From assembly GCA_002633025.1 (NCBI GenBank), contig NMRB01000250.1, positions 109,419 to 173,418 of the forward strand: 64,000 nucleotides of DNA. The letters are read 5' to 3'. Positions 12,557 to 25,900 of this stretch are shown piece by piece. The notes below the pieces were generated by a model. It had not been told where the DNA came from. It saw only the letters and a program-made list of their open reading frames with translations, and did not search any database. Numbering within the stretch: position 1 is the stretch's first letter; each line of letters begins with the position of its first letter. This DNA is from Notospermus geniculatus. Taxonomy: Eukaryota; Nemertea; Pilidiophora; Heteronemertea; Lineidae. A program made the translations under genes and the position numbers.

Positions 12557-15224
12557 GTTAGAGAATTGCCTATCATAAGTCTATCATGTTATGTAATTTG
12601 ATATTTGATTGATGTGTTTCTCTAGACTGTTGTTGTAAAATCAGGATTCACGACGAAATCTGAGTTCATCTTGATTTCTGTGATTGTGATTGCAGTAATC
12701 TATCATTTATCCAAGTAAAAATATACAAGACGAGCGACTCCTGCTTATAGCTTTTTGATCCTAGCAATAAATACAATGCAACTTATGGGATTCACTTCTA
12801 ATGTAGTATTACAGGGGAAAACATTGGGTTTGGGGGCTGATGCCACTGAATATTGAGTACAAGCAATAATCAAAAGTTGCATAATTCCTCTCGGTGTAAC
12901 CTCCTTCCCATCTTAAGATTCCATGCAGCTTGTAATATCCTCCTCAGCTTCCTATTCTATTGTGATTCATTGTTGTGATTGTGGTGCCGATTGAGAAAAT
13001 AAACAACGTGCTATAAGATGTCATTTTCACCTTTCAGCTGTCCTTATATTTTCAGACTTCACAAGATTTTCAGACATTTGACCGTGTTCTCACCAGGTGT
13101 CCTTCCTAACGAGTGGTGAAGGTAAGAATTCCTTTTCTTGAGTTGGACAGTTCTAAGTGTGGTGCTGATCATCAACGAGGGTTAAATCAACATCACATGT
13201 GTTGCCATGTGATGACGTGACAGCAATCCATGTGATGGGACATCCCCTGCCAGTACAGGACAGGACACGATGTCCTCCGTTTCGGCTAGTATTTCGCCAT
13301 CGATGCTATTTAACCAGGTTGATGATGAGTATCACAATGCATGCTGTTTGAAGTTTGTTTCAAAGTTCTGCCTGATATGAAGAAAAGCAGTATCAGTGGG
13401 GAAATGACCGATTGAAATAAAAGCTCTATCTTATACTCTCAAGTACACAGTAGAGTAGAGAATAGCTGTTATCTCAATCAAACATGCTCCCTCTGACACT
13501 GCCTTTTGCCACTGAAGGCCCAAGTTTGTTTGCCCTCTTTTCAAAGGCCCTGGTGAGAACACCGATTTGACATGCGGACTGACCTGTGTGGGACTTGGAC
13601 GTCATCACTCTGTCAGCATCATTGTGTTTTTTCTTCTCACAACAAAACAGCGAAACTAAGGCATGCAGGAACCATCCAGGAATCATTCTGTAGTCCAAAT
13701 ATGATCCCCCAGTTCCATGTTCCTCCTTGATGCAAACAGATACAGACTCTATGAATGACCAATGGTGATCTTCCTCATTCTAAATCAGATCAGTCTTGTG
13801 AATTGTAACACAGACCAAACAAACACAGCAACATTATCAATATTTCGTTTTATTTCACAAAAATCTCATCACAGACACTAAGGCAGGTGGGAAAGGCATG
13901 AAGGAACAGGGAGAAAGGGCTCAAATGTGAAGAAAAATTCATAAACAAAGTCGCAGCGAAAATTTACAGCATGATTTGAATGCCCTTTTCAAAGTTCAGG
14001 GACCGGTTCTTCACGGAAGTGGAACAAACACTTTGTATGATTGTCACCAATGTTTCCGATGCCCGTATGGTTCTCCTTTCTACCTGTTTCCATCCATTTT
14101 GTGAAGGTTACATAACATGAGAATATTAATAGCATTTCATGAAAGACATGTCAGCATTTACAAAACAATATCAAAACAACCACTGCAAAAAATATAAAGT
14201 GTACAAGAGTACTAAGAAAAAAGTGAGGATGAAATATTTGGCACAGAAATAGTCAGAACAACATGAAGCCTCTTCATTTTACAACAAAACTAAAGATTGT
14301 CAAAGGCACAGTGTACGAGGTTCGTGTCAAGAAGATTCTGTTACCAAGTTGCATCAAATATTGGTACCGGTAGTAGCAAAAATTCCCAAGCCGAGAGGTT
14401 CACTCATGAATGTATTTTATCAAAAGATATCATCTAGTTTTGATTTCATACGTTACACATTTTTGGTAGTGGACCAAAAATCCACCATTTTAAAAGTTTT
14501 GTTTTGAAAATAGTGTTTACGGAATGTCTCGGCCAGGACGGAGGCCAGATACGTGAAATCCATGTTTTATAAAAACAGGAATGTTAAAGTGATACTCAGA
14601 GAAGTGTGAATTAATGAGCAGACGACAGAACATTTACACAAAATTCCTTCAACAAAATATCAAATTTACGGTTCAATAACTGATGGCGCCATCAAAGATG
14701 GTTCAGCCTGTATTGGGACCAATTTCTCAGAAATTAAAATCCAAGATTCGTATCTACAACAGAAATGAATTGAAATATTATTTCAATACTAACCTACTTC
14801 CTAACCTGGCGCAAAACAACATGCATTCTAACATAGGGTTATTGTTTCAATGAAACACGAGCTGTAAAAATACTCAGCAAAGTCTTTTATCAAGTCTGTG
14901 CTGAGTTATTAAAATAAATCAACCAATAAAAAGTTAAATGAAGAATCGTACTTCATGGTCTGCGACCTCTCCATGTCGACTCATTCCAACAATGACCTAT
15001 CCATTTGTTCACTCGAGGAACAAAAACTTGTCATTAAAACACCACAAGATAAAGTCTCAGGTCTCCAGTGCCCCTGGTAGTGGGTGCATCTAAAATAATG
15101 CACTAAATGACCTCATTCCTTCTATAAAAACCAAAAAGTTTGGAGGCTTTCCACCAACAAATGAAGAATGGAAATGCACGAAATGTAAAAATGGACTCTT
15201 TTGAACATCCACTGCCAGGTGCTC

Positions 15225-15441
15225 TCCACCAGACCCTGAAAGGGTGTACCGGTACTGTCCACTCAGCCCTGAAAGGGTGTACTGTCCACTAGGCCCTGAA
15301 AGGGTGTACTGTCCACTCGGCCCTGAAAGGGTGTACAGTCCACTAGGCCCTGAAAGGGTGTACTGTCCACTCGGCCCTGAAAGGGTGTACTGTCTACTAT
15401 ACCCTGAAAGGGTGTACTGTCCACTATACCCTGAAAGGGTG
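15225..15441 (+). repeat. 27-bp minisatellite, about eight units
   Basis: Units contain the imperfect palindrome CCCTGAAAGGG followed by TGTACTGTCCACT. Because 27 is a multiple of three, both strands stay open across it, producing spurious repetitive reading frames. No coding function is supported. Confidence 0.95.
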
Positions 15442-15925
15442 TGAAAATTGGCAGTGAATGCTCAAACAGACCAACAAAAAACTGAAATAATAGAAGGAAT
15501 TTGGCAGTGGGGCTACAAAAAACATTCTTCCTACCAAAAGGAAACTTCCTTCTACACAATTATTGCATGTCTTCATGAAGTAATGACCAATATTCACTCA
15601 GATCGTAACAGAATACCAACATGGCTGTTCGAGTTCAAGCTAGACTACATCCCGACATTTTCTAAAGAGCAATCAGAGTTTCTCCCATTTATAAAGACTG
15701 TCCTGCTGTAAATTCTAACGTCTTAACGAGCCAAGCCTGTAAAACATAGCTGTACAGGAGTTAGTGTTCTTGTGAAGAGTTCATTTTGGTTCTTCACAAT
15801 TCAAAGCAAAGCCAGCAACAAGCACAAGCTGAGAAACAAACCTAATCTTTACTAACCCTGAGCAAATACGAGTACATCGGAAGGTAGGCCTTTGAATGAT
15901 TTGGTGGCGAAATGCGTTGTGATGT

Positions 15926-16020
15926 TGGAAGTTAAAATGTTGGTTTGTCGGCAGGAAGGGGTTCAAATCCTGCCATCTGTAGGGGACTCCCGAAGATAAA
16001 CAACTCTTTGTTCCTTAAGG
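15926..16020 (+). mobile_element. SINE-like sequence with pol III B-box
   Basis: GGTTCAAATCC matches the tRNA B-box. The sequence upstream does not fold into a full tRNA. A degraded tRNA-derived SINE is the simplest reading. Confidence 0.3.
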
Positions 16021-16040
16021 GCCACTGAGGAGAACTGGGG

Positions 16041-16180
16041 CCGGTTGCACAAAAGCATACTAGGCGTAGTATCATTCTATCTCCTAGTTGGCTTCTGACT
16101 TTGTATACAAACACATACAAAGTTAGAAGCCAACTAGGAGATAGAATGATACTACGCCTAGTATGCTTTTGTGCAACCGG
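16041..16180. mobile_element. Long-hairpin MITE with CCGGTTGCACAAAAGC ends
   Basis: Arms 16041-16105 and 16115-16180 are near-perfect inverted repeats of about 65 bp with a very short loop. The termini CCGGTTGCACAAAAGC resemble MITE ends that I recall as common in marine invertebrate genomes. Superfamily is not assigned. Confidence 0.8.
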
Positions 16181-16239
16181 GCCCTGATTTCCCTTTCACT
16201 TCAAGAGGTGTTCACGTAGCATAATCACCCTTTTTAGAG

Positions 16240-16490
16240 CTGTTGCCTCTAATGGTTACAGTGGTCAGTGGTGGTTAGACCAGTCTCTGCTTACTAAGGC
16301 ACCTCTCCACGTGAGAGTTCTCGTGCGGCTCTCATTGGCATCTCAGCCGTAGAAAACTATGGGTACCTGTCGTCATTTGTGTCACTTGTCTGAACCAACA
16401 ACGGTGAATTGCCCATTGAGAGCCAACTTGACTTGTACAAGAAACTCTCTCATGAAGCAGCACCTTTAGAAAAAGTGCTACCGTAACTTA
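16240..16490. mobile_element. Degraded member of the CCGTAGAAAACTATGG element family
   Basis: It shares CCGTAGAAAACTATGGG, TCGTTTGTGTCAC-like and GAGAGCCAACTTG-like blocks with the elements at 43077-43505 and 56177-56580. The ends again carry inverted GTTCTCGTGC and AACTCTCTC-type arms. It lies just beyond the membrane-protein gene. Confidence 0.55.
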
Positions 16491-16854
16491 ACGAATAGCA
16501 CAAGTCGAAAATAGACACTGTGCCTGCCCCACATTCCATGTTCAGAGCCACCTCCAGCCCGACCACTGTTCTCAACTTCATGAACATAGGAATCTATCTG
16601 GGCAAAAATCCAACGTGCATTCCTCATCAACCTCGGACGGCCTGAGTATCTTCTCATCGGTTCCCAGCGGATCTTCTATTCACATCGGACTTTGATTTGA
16701 TGAACAATATTCAGTATTCCTCCCACTGTCCTCCACACTCCCAAAAGCATCAGTTGAGATCATCTAACCAAGACTCCATACATTGGAAACCTTCGAGAAT
16801 TCACCTGATATTTCCATAGAAACGCTATAAATCCTGAGGTGTGTCGTTCATCGT

Positions 16855-16933
16855 TCAAACTTGGCTTGTTCTCTCCTCGATATATTCTCTCTCAATGGCC
16901 GGGATTGATGGGGAGGACTTCTTACGTGGCTGA
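16855..16933 (-). CDS. Terminal exon encoding a C-terminal PDZ-binding motif
   Basis: The acceptor TTGCCTTTCAG precedes a frame that continues exactly from the 17326 donor. It encodes QPRKKSSPSIPAIEREYIEE and then RTSQV before a TGA at 16855-16857. S-Q-V fits the class I PDZ ligand pattern S/T-x-hydrophobic. It keeps the SSPSIP flavour of the tail repeats, which supports joining it to them. Confidence 0.8.
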
Positions 16934-19900
16934 CTGAAAGGCAAGAGGTAAGAGGCAATGATGAACAAAGGTTCTAATCTTTATTTTTAGTCCAGTTGAC
17001 TTGTTGAGGTCAGAGCGACCTCTTTGGGTTCAGCAGGTCAAACTGAGTATGGCTGCTCATCTTGACAGATATCAATCAGCCACTAATCATGCATTTATTA
17101 GCGTGACAATTCATACGTGAAGCCGAGATGGAACAGATGGGCTTTCGGGATCTTTTACATGAGGTTCAGTCCTCAGCTCTCCTGATCTAGGATGGCAGGT
17201 GATGCCACAGCCAAGGGCCGCTGGTGAGGGTGAAGGACCTGCCCCCAACTCTGATAAGATTGAACCTTTTTACCTCCAGGAATACCTCAATCCTTGACCA
17301 AGGGTATCGAGAAGGGCCTACTCACTCGAGGTGTTTTATCCAAATCCTGTCGTGTTCCTCCATCTTTCCACCCTCCTGCGCCACGGCCATCTTCTTTCCA
17401 GGCGACGGTGGTTCAGGAACTGATTTTGTCCGCGTTATCAGGATGGGAGACAGTGTTAAACTCGTCGATGGTTTGGTAACCGTCGGAGACACAACTGTCG
17501 TGGATTTGCCTTGTTTTGCTGCTTCAATCTTTGGAGGGTCAGATGGACGACGGATTGATTGGACATCAGATGGCAGCACTGGGTCAGATTTCATTAACGT
17601 CGATTCCACCGCGGAAGGACTTCTGTCCACATTGTGCGCTAACATGATCGGTGAATCGCCGCTGCAGTCACTGACTCGTATTCCATTCGTCGGCGCCACA
17701 ACAATAGACGACTTCCCTTTAGTCACCAAAATAGATGTCGGCGTCACGGGCGTCAATGGTTTTGCACTTGTGTCTGGCGTCACAGGCATCAGTGTTTTTG
17801 TACCCATGATTGGTGTCATAGGTGTCAGTGTTTTTGCACCCATGTTTGGTGACACAGGCGTCAGTGATTTTGCACTCGTATTTGGCGTCACAGGCGTCAG
17901 TGATTTTGCACTCGTATTTGGCGTCACAGGCATCAGTGATTTTGAACTTGTGTTTGGCGTCACGGGCGTCAATGATTTTGAACTTGTGTTTGGTGAGGCA
18001 GGAGTTTTCAGAGACGTCTCTGAATCAGAAGTCTCCACAGATGTTTGAGACTGCGAAGATTTTCCACGTTTTTGTGAGAGCAGGATTGGAGATTCTCGCT
18101 CTGGGTCAGGCATTCCGATAATTGGTGCAACCATGATAGGGGACTTCCCCCGCGTGGTTAAGATCGTAGTCGGTGTAATAGCTGCAGTTGTTTTGACAAA
18201 TGTCGGTGTCACTCGAGTGCTGTCGTCATCCAAATCATCCTCCAATGTCAAAGAAAATGGCGGTAGGGACAGAGACACTGGTGTATTTACGGGAGTCGGT
18301 GACTCTGGTATCGGTGAGAACTGATCACAAACGCGTGTCCCATAAATCTGAGATGAAGTCACTTGTGGCGGTTTCGTCACGATTGGTGGCATCATAATCG
18401 GTGACTCTCCCCCGCAGTTGCTCAGACGTAATCCAGAAGCTGAGCCACCCATTCCTGAAGGTGACCTTGACCTCCCGGTTGAGTCTGGTGGCGACACTGA
18501 CACAGGAGATCTTGCAGACGTGTATATGACCTTGACATCTGGCTGAACGTCAAGAAGACGGATTCTGATGCCCTCAGTCGATGGTATAAGAGCAGGAGCC
18601 TTTACAGAAGATACTGGCAGAGTTACCAACGGTTTATTCTCCAGAATCTGAATCCTCATTCCACCACTTGTCGTCCCATTGATGTGAGGTTTTGACGTTG
18701 ACGCCAACAATGGTTCATCGTCATCGAGGACTCGAATTCGCCTTCCATAACTCGATGTCGTTATCGTCGGCGATTTTGAAGACAAAGATCGCCCTGATAT
18801 AATTGGAGAATCGTCTCCACTGGAAGTTATCCGCATGCCGTACGTTGGCGATGATGCAATGATGGGGGACTTGACCGGCGCCACCATCACCGGCGACTGA
18901 CCGTCCCCGAGGTCGACTGTGTGGCTCTTACAAGGTGCACTATGCTGCTTCACCTTCTTCAAAAGTGGCACCAAAGAGTCCGGGCGATCGTGTCCTGAGT
19001 TTAGACCTCCTGATCCCACCACGCTGAGCACTTTTATATCGTCATCATCGAGTGGACACATCACTTTCTCTTCCTGGAAACGTGCTGAAAGTGAAACAAA
19101 CTCTGTAGCCTAGCAACAAGACAGCAGACGGACGATGAATGCTTGATGATCATCGTTGATGCAGCCCTTTCCAGTGAGATTCTTTGATTATTGTTCCACT
19201 CACCATTGAGATTCTTTGATTATTGTTCCACTCACCATTCTGTGGAGATATTCTGCCCCAAGCCTCACTTACCATTCTCTTTAGATGCCACCTGACCTTT
19301 TATACACCTCTCAGAGTTCCAGAACTGGCCAGTTTACGCGTCAGGGAGAGGACGGAAAGAGCTGAGAAAACTGGCCGAGCTGGTACCTATTCCAAGAAGT
19401 GTATAGGTCAGTGGTCAGCATATCACCTGCCTTCCATGGAGACCCCACATTCAGTGTGCAACCTGCCCCATTACGGGGATCCTTCACCCAGTGCACCTTC
19501 CACCTTTCCTGTGGATTGACCCCCCCCCTTTCCCAATTCGTATGAGCGTACCACCAGTCCTTTCTATGGAGAGTTTCAGGCCACCTGCTGTAACATCCCA
19601 GAATCATCCACGACAGATTCCGCTACTTACTGTCAGCTCCTGACACGTCGTACTTGACGTGTTTCTTCCCTCGGTGGTAACACCAGTAAAACAGGAGCAG
19701 GATGAGGAGGATGGCCAGGGAGGCTGCGCACACGGCAGAAATGGCTCCTGAAACAGACAGAGACATGTCACTTTCACCACATCAGCAAACAGATGCCGAT
19801 GGACCAATCTGTCCTGGTGTGCTCTTCAAATCCAGCCTCACTAATAAGAGGGGATACCATGCTCCACAGTGTACCCTGCCTTGATAGCCAAGTGGTTATC

Positions 19901-22900
19901 ACGTCCGCTCAGTAAGCAGCAGGTCCCGGGTTCGAATCCAGCCCAGGCCATATGGGATTTCATTCCCGGCTCTTCACGTCCGTCACATGGGAGAGTAAGC
20001 CGTGTTGCCTTGTACCTTGTTTCGTGGCAAGGGCAAGTAAAAGACCCCATCCAAGTGAGAACATGAGTTGCTTGAGATGGCCTCTTCCATACTTACCAGG
20101 GCCAATAATGCTATGGCTTCCGCCCTGACAGAAAAATCAAGTAGAGTACAGTGTATCCTTGTTGAGTGAAAGGTAAGACTTGTGGCTCCCACAGCATATA
20201 GCCTACTACAAACATTACATGAAGCCAACACTTGTGTGGAGGCCTTTATGCTGATTTCGACTCATCGTCTTGAATGAAGAGCAGCTTATCTTGTGAAGGG
20301 CAGTCAACCTAATGTGACAACCCTGCTGTCAATATCAGCCTACTCACCTGGCCTGAGAGGACAATCTCTTTCATCTGACCAATCAGCACATGAGTTGTAG
20401 CCGTCACATCGTTCCCATTGCGAGTAACAGTTGCCATTGTCACAGGTCTCCTTGCCAAAACACTTGTCTGAAGGGAGATAACCAATGTCACATAATATGA
20501 ACATGTTCTCTGTAAACCAATTGATGTAAACCAGTTGTCCTATTACCTCTGGGTCTGAGCTGTTCTCATGATAAGCCGGTCATACACGATCAATATTATT
20601 GCACAATATGGGGCCCAAAATAGGAGTATGTGCTTCTCGCATGACGGGTGGAAGAAAGAGTGGCAATAATATCGCCCATTTTGGCCCTCATATTGTGCAA
20701 TAATATTGAACGTGTATGGGCGGCTTTAGGCAGTTGTTCTTTTGCCTGACTGTCTATGCCAGGGCTCGTGCCACTTTATAACCGCAGGCAATGTGATCGT
20801 GACCACTTCTTCAGAAGTAACTTATGTAGGCAACGTACGAGGACACCTCTCTATTAACAACACCAACGTCCAATCAAAAACCGGCAATTTCTATTCATTT
20901 TCACTTCTGTAATCAGGACACCTCTCAATTAAGGACAGCATTTGTCAATCCCAAGTACGGGAGAATCCCATGTACTTCCCTCATATCAGCTCAGAGCTTA
21001 AGTCCATCAAAGGATTTTATTATGGTTACTTACCACATTCCCTGTAGTCTTCCACACACCGTCCATCAGCGCAGGTGTATTCCCGACACAGGATAGCTGT
21101 GGGGTACGAAGGCAAAGATAGTATTCATGTCATTATCATCAGGAAAGTGACAACACTAGGGCATCATTTTTTACCATCGGGAATGATTTCTCAGTGGATA
21201 TAGACTGTAAGCAGTGGGGTGGTATGAGTCTGGACGAGCAGCAAGGAAGGACATCATCAGCTGTAAATCCTTGTCCCAGGTCCGGTGGGCAGGTCACGCC
21301 ATCTATATAAGTTTCATACTTACGACAATGGAATGTCTGTGTAGTGGACTTGACGATGCACTTCCCTCTGTAATCTGGACACGGCTGTGTATACTTGTCA
21401 CCCATGCTGTTGACGTAGCCACATGGTTGAACTGGGGAGAGAGAAATCATTCAAATATGACAGACATTATTATCTGAAACTTGCGTGCATTCATGAGAAT
21501 CATTTCTTGAAAAAGCGAATAGAAGAACTCTGTATATCAGTCATGTAAATAGGAGAGCCCTGTATATCAGTCATGTAAACAGAAGAGCCCTGTACATCAG
21601 TCATGTAAACAGAAGAGCCCTGTACATCAGTCATGTAAATAGAAGAGCCCTGTATCCTGTATATCAGTCATGTAAACAGAAGAGCCCTGTACATCAGTCA
21701 TGTAAACAGAAGAGCCCTGTATATCAGTCATGTAAATAGAAGAGCCCTGTATATCAGTCATGTAAACAGAAGAGCCCTGTACATCAGTCATGTAGGCTAA
21801 ATAGGAGTGCTCTTTACTCCCGGTATATTGAAGACACACTTTATTAGTGATTCCACAGTCTATTGAGGATGAACANGTGGAGGCCTTTCTGCTGATTTCG
21901 ACTCATCGTCTTGAATGAAGAGCAGCTTATCTTGTGAAGGGCAGTCAACCTAATGTGACAACCCTGTCAATAAACCCTACTCACCTGGCCTGAGAGGACA
22001 ATCTCTTTCATCTGACCAATCAGCACATGAGTTGTAACCGTCACATCGTTCCCACTGAGAGTAACAGTTGCCATTGTCACAGGTCTCTTTGCCGAAACAC
22101 TTGTCTGAAGGGAGATAACCAGTGTCACATAACATTAACATGTTCTCTGTAAACCAGCTGTCCTATTACCTCTGGGTCTGAACTGTTCTCATGTTAGACA
22201 GTTGTTCTCTTACCTGACTGTCTATGACAGGGCTCATGCCGCTTTATAACCGCAGGCAATGTGATCGTGACCACTTCTTCAGAAGTAACTTATGTAGGCG
22301 ACGTACGAGGACACCTCTCTATTAACAACACCAACGTCCAATCAAAAACCGGCCATTTCTATTCATTTTGACCTCTGTAATCAGGACACCTCTCAATTAA
22401 GGACACCATTTGTCAGTCCCAAGTACGGGAGAATCCCATGTACTTCCCTCATATCAGCTCAGAGCTTAAGTCCATCAAAGGATTTTATTATGGTTACTTA
22501 CCACATTCCCTGTAGTCTTCCACACACCGTCCATCAGCGCAGGTGTATTCCCGACACAGGATAGCTGTGGGGTACGAAGGCAAAGATAGTATTCATGTCA
22601 TTATCATCAGGAAAGTGACAACACTAGGGCATCATTTTTTACCATCGGGAATGATTTCTCAGTGGATATAGACTGTAAGCAGTGGGGTGGTATGAGTCTG
22701 GACGAGCAGCAAGGAAGGACATCATCAGCTGTAAATCCTTGTCCCAGGTCCGGTGGGCAGGTCACGCCATCTATATAAGTTTCATACTTACGACAATGGA
22801 ATGTCTGTGTAGTGGACTTGACGATGCACTTCCCTCTGTAATCTGGACACGGCTGTGTATACTTGTCACCCATGCTGTTGACGTAGCCACATGGTTGAAC

Positions 22901-25900
22901 TGGGGAGAGAGAAATCATTCAAATATGACAGACATTATTATCTGAAACTTGCGTGCATTCATGAGAATCATTTCTTGAAAAAGCGAATAGAAGAACTCTG
23001 TATATCAGTCATGTAAATAGGAGAGCCCTGTATATCAGTCATGTAAACAGAAGAGCCCTGTACATCAGTCATGTAAACAGAAGAGCCCTGTACATCAGTC
23101 ATGTAAATAGAAGAGCCCTGTATCCTGTATATCAGTCATGTAAACAGAAGAGCCCTGTACATCAGTCATGTAAACAGAAGAGCCCTGTATATCAGTCATG
23201 TAAATAGAAGAGCCCTGTATATCAGTCATGTAAACAGAAGAGCCCTGTACATCAGTCATGTAGGCTAAATAGGAGTGCTCTTTACTCCCGGTATATTGAA
23301 GACACACTTTATTAGTGATTCCACAGTCTATTGAGGATGAACAGAGACAGCGATCCACCTACGTATGGAAGACAGAAGGATTGGTGCTTTCTTCAACCAT
23401 GTCTTGTCATTCCATCATCAACCCCGATGTTTGACTACAGAATCCTATTAACCGATTACAAAGGCAAACAGCCACAGTAGAAATTCAAATCAAGAATTTT
23501 TACTTTGTGAATTCTGCCTTGTTCTATCTGGTATATTTCACCCGAACATCAGATCTAATGTTCTCCAAAGATAAAGTACAATGCTGCCAGAGAATGGGTG
23601 ATTACCATTCCTGAGTAGACGACACACAACTTCCATTTAAAAGCTTTTTTTCAATTTCATTTTGAGAAAATCTTCAAAGGAACATGTTCTTTCCTGCTTC
23701 AGTCCATCATTACTTTCATGTGGAAGCCAAAAACGTTGTAATATTAGACAAGAATCCCCCACAGACAAAGATGACTAGCATTATGTCNNNNNNNNNNNNN
23801 NNNNNNNNNNNNNNNNNNNNNNNNNNNNNNNNNNNNNNTCCAGTTTTTATGGCACATTTCACTTCAACTTGCTTCATGTCATCACCCATGTCTTTGGTAA
23901 ATTTACCACTTATCAGTTCTCGTTGTTAAGTACAGAATTGGAACTTAACCTGATGTTGAACCCAGGACATCTCCAACATGAGTCCATGGGTCTGCCACTG
24001 CACCAGGCCATGGCGATACATCAACAAAGTTGCAAATAACAGCATCAGTGTGCAGCATCTTGAGTATCAAGTAAGGAATCTCTCATCAGGGGCACCGGGT
24101 ACATGTCAGTCACGACAGGGTTAAGAAATCCCATTATAGAAAACTAGATTTTTCTTGACCCTTTATTAGAAATGATCAAAGGATTTCTCCTTTTTAATAC
24201 GTGGACCAGTGACTAACACATGACTCACTGTTTCTGCTAACACCTTAAATACAACATGATAAAACCTTCAATCTCCTCCGAGGCAGATGAAAGGGAGAAT
24301 TAAAGATATCACACACAGTTAGAGAACCAGTCATCCTGGAACTGTGCCCTTCTATCAAAGACATCGGTCAGGTTATCAGAACTGAAATATTCTCCTCAAA
24401 GGAATGAGGAAACAGAAAATGAAACATCGTATCCCATTTTAGGCCATGGAACCGTTACTGGGAAGGGTGTTAGAGGAAGTGCGACGCAAAGCGGCGCCCT
24501 CTTGACATTTACATCAGACCACTTGACGCCTTGAACTTCATCATGACGTCACATCATCGTTCATGCACTTTAGCTGTGTTTTCCTTTCATTATGACGTCA
24601 CGTGATCATCATGTACTTTAGCGTTTTCCCTTCATTATGACATCATATCATTCTTAAGTGTGTTTTCACTTCCTATAGAGGCTATGCACGTGACGTCATC
24701 AGCGAGGTGACGCCATGTTGGATGGAACGTTGTGACATGCTGACGCAGTGCATCTGACCACGTGCTCCGTCCATTTTCCATCCAACACGTGGCGTCATAC
24801 CCATTGATGACGTCATTTGATGACGTCAGTGCATAGCCTCTATACCTTTGGTTGACTGGTAGGACTTGATGGAAGTCATGGTGACATAGGGTTGGGTACT
24901 CATGTACTAGGACTCATATCCTTGTCAGTCCAGGTTCAATACTCAGTCGATCAACCATTTCAGGCCCTGAACAACTGGTCTGAAAGGGTCAGTGATGCAC
25001 TGAAAAGCTGCTCCTTGAGTTCCCTAGAAAGGTTTCTGGAGAGGCTGGGGTTGTGAAGCACTTCTAAGACGGGAGTACAGGGAATATTACTATAACATCC
25101 TAATAAGCTCAGAGCTGCCTACGGTTGTTGTTATTTGGTATATCAGGAAGTCGCTTTTCATGTTCCATATAGGCCTAGGCCTCGTTCAAGCTTAATTCAT
25201 TGGTACTTAATTAAAAAGGGGTCCTTTTGTGATGATTTCTTAGAAATCAAGAAAAAGGCCGAGGCGTAGATACATAGTATCTGTTTATTCAGGTGGTGGT
25301 GAGTGGGAGACCATAAGAGATGACATTGCCTTTTTTTAACGTGATAAATGTCAACTAGAGCCCTAGAAACACGAGGAAGTCAGCTGGAATGTACCGCAAA
25401 TGGTTGACACGACGGTGACTAATCCTACCTCCAGTGCGAGGTGACACGGAGAATAACAATGTGCTAAGAGGCAGCATTAAGTCATCATGTTTCAGCGTCG
25501 ATTAGTCGACCCCGGGATTCTTAGAAATTCCGTCCCGTATTAAAAAGAAACTAGGGATTCTGGGAAGATGAAGCTGGCGAATCCATATCTGGTGGATCCT
25601 GGGCGTCGCCCACACGATGACAGATCCTGGATCACCAGATTCCACAAACTTCTTCCATCTGGCAAGAAATTGATCAAAATAGAAAGATATGAGATCTGTG
25701 TCCTTTGGGCAGCTACAAAGCTAGCAATTCAAAGATCGTCAAGATATTTGAAAGAATTTATAAAAAATTTCACATTTCTGAAGAGTCTGATTGTGAATAA
25801 GACTTCAAACGGGTCCAAGATTTAGATGCATGTGTGGGTTGGATCTCGTGGATTATTAGAACCAGTTGATGCTGGATGCAGCGGGAGATGATGAAAGGTT

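Larger units (their letters stand above)
11254..16854. other. Convergent 3' regions of DPAGT1 and the LDLa membrane-protein gene
   Basis: I see no supported coding exon. DPAGT1 ends at 11253 from the left and the minus-strand membrane-protein gene ends at 16855 from the right. Candidate poly(A) signals are AATAAA at about 11697 (plus) and 13848-13853 (minus). The rest holds two minisatellites, a SINE-like fragment and a long hairpin, listed separately, plus AT-rich unique sequence. Confidence 0.6.
20236..23340. repeat. Duplicated block of about 1.5 kb carrying three ectodomain exons
   Basis: 20236-21875 and 21877-23340 are near-identical, each carrying exons for the Cys-rich segment, the half-LDLa module and the LDLa domain. 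They are joined at a single N at 21876. Copy 1 has an extra MITE at 20572-20727 that copy 2 lacks. The single-N join and allele-like differences suggest two haplotypes placed in tandem, but a real exon duplication is not excluded. Confidence 0.9.
23341..25737. other. Intronic or intergenic stretch without recognised exons
   Basis: It contains the 51-N gap, a CRE-containing repeat cluster (24535-24665) and a foldback element (24674-24844). No splice-bounded coding exon is convincing on either strand. It probably forms part of a long intron of the minus-strand membrane-protein gene. Confidence 0.5.

Noticed and set aside
13474-13698. 74-codon minus-strand frame
   Set aside because: It sits in the convergent 3' region with no splice signals or recognisable motif.
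15244-15559. Repetitive frames on both strands (YCPLGPERV and PFQGLVDST types)
   Set aside because: They are generated by the 27-bp minisatellite, whose length is a multiple of three.
17224-18048. 274-codon plus-strand open frame with repeated GVTGVSDFALVF units
   Set aside because: It is the antisense shadow of the repetitive tail exon. The minus-strand frame is longer, splice-bounded and matches flanking exons in phase.
19883-19945. tRNA gene
   Set aside because: A- and B-boxes are present but the acceptor stem does not pair and a SINE body follows.
21520-21800. CRISPR-like array
   Set aside because: Units are contiguous with no unique spacers, and the genome is clearly eukaryotic.
21627-21839. 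YMTDIQGSSV repeat protein on the minus strand
   Set aside because: It is a by-product of the 30-bp minisatellite, with no splice sites or conserved context.
23684-23929. Open frame crossing the 51-N gap
   Set aside because: The frame depends on unknown bases.
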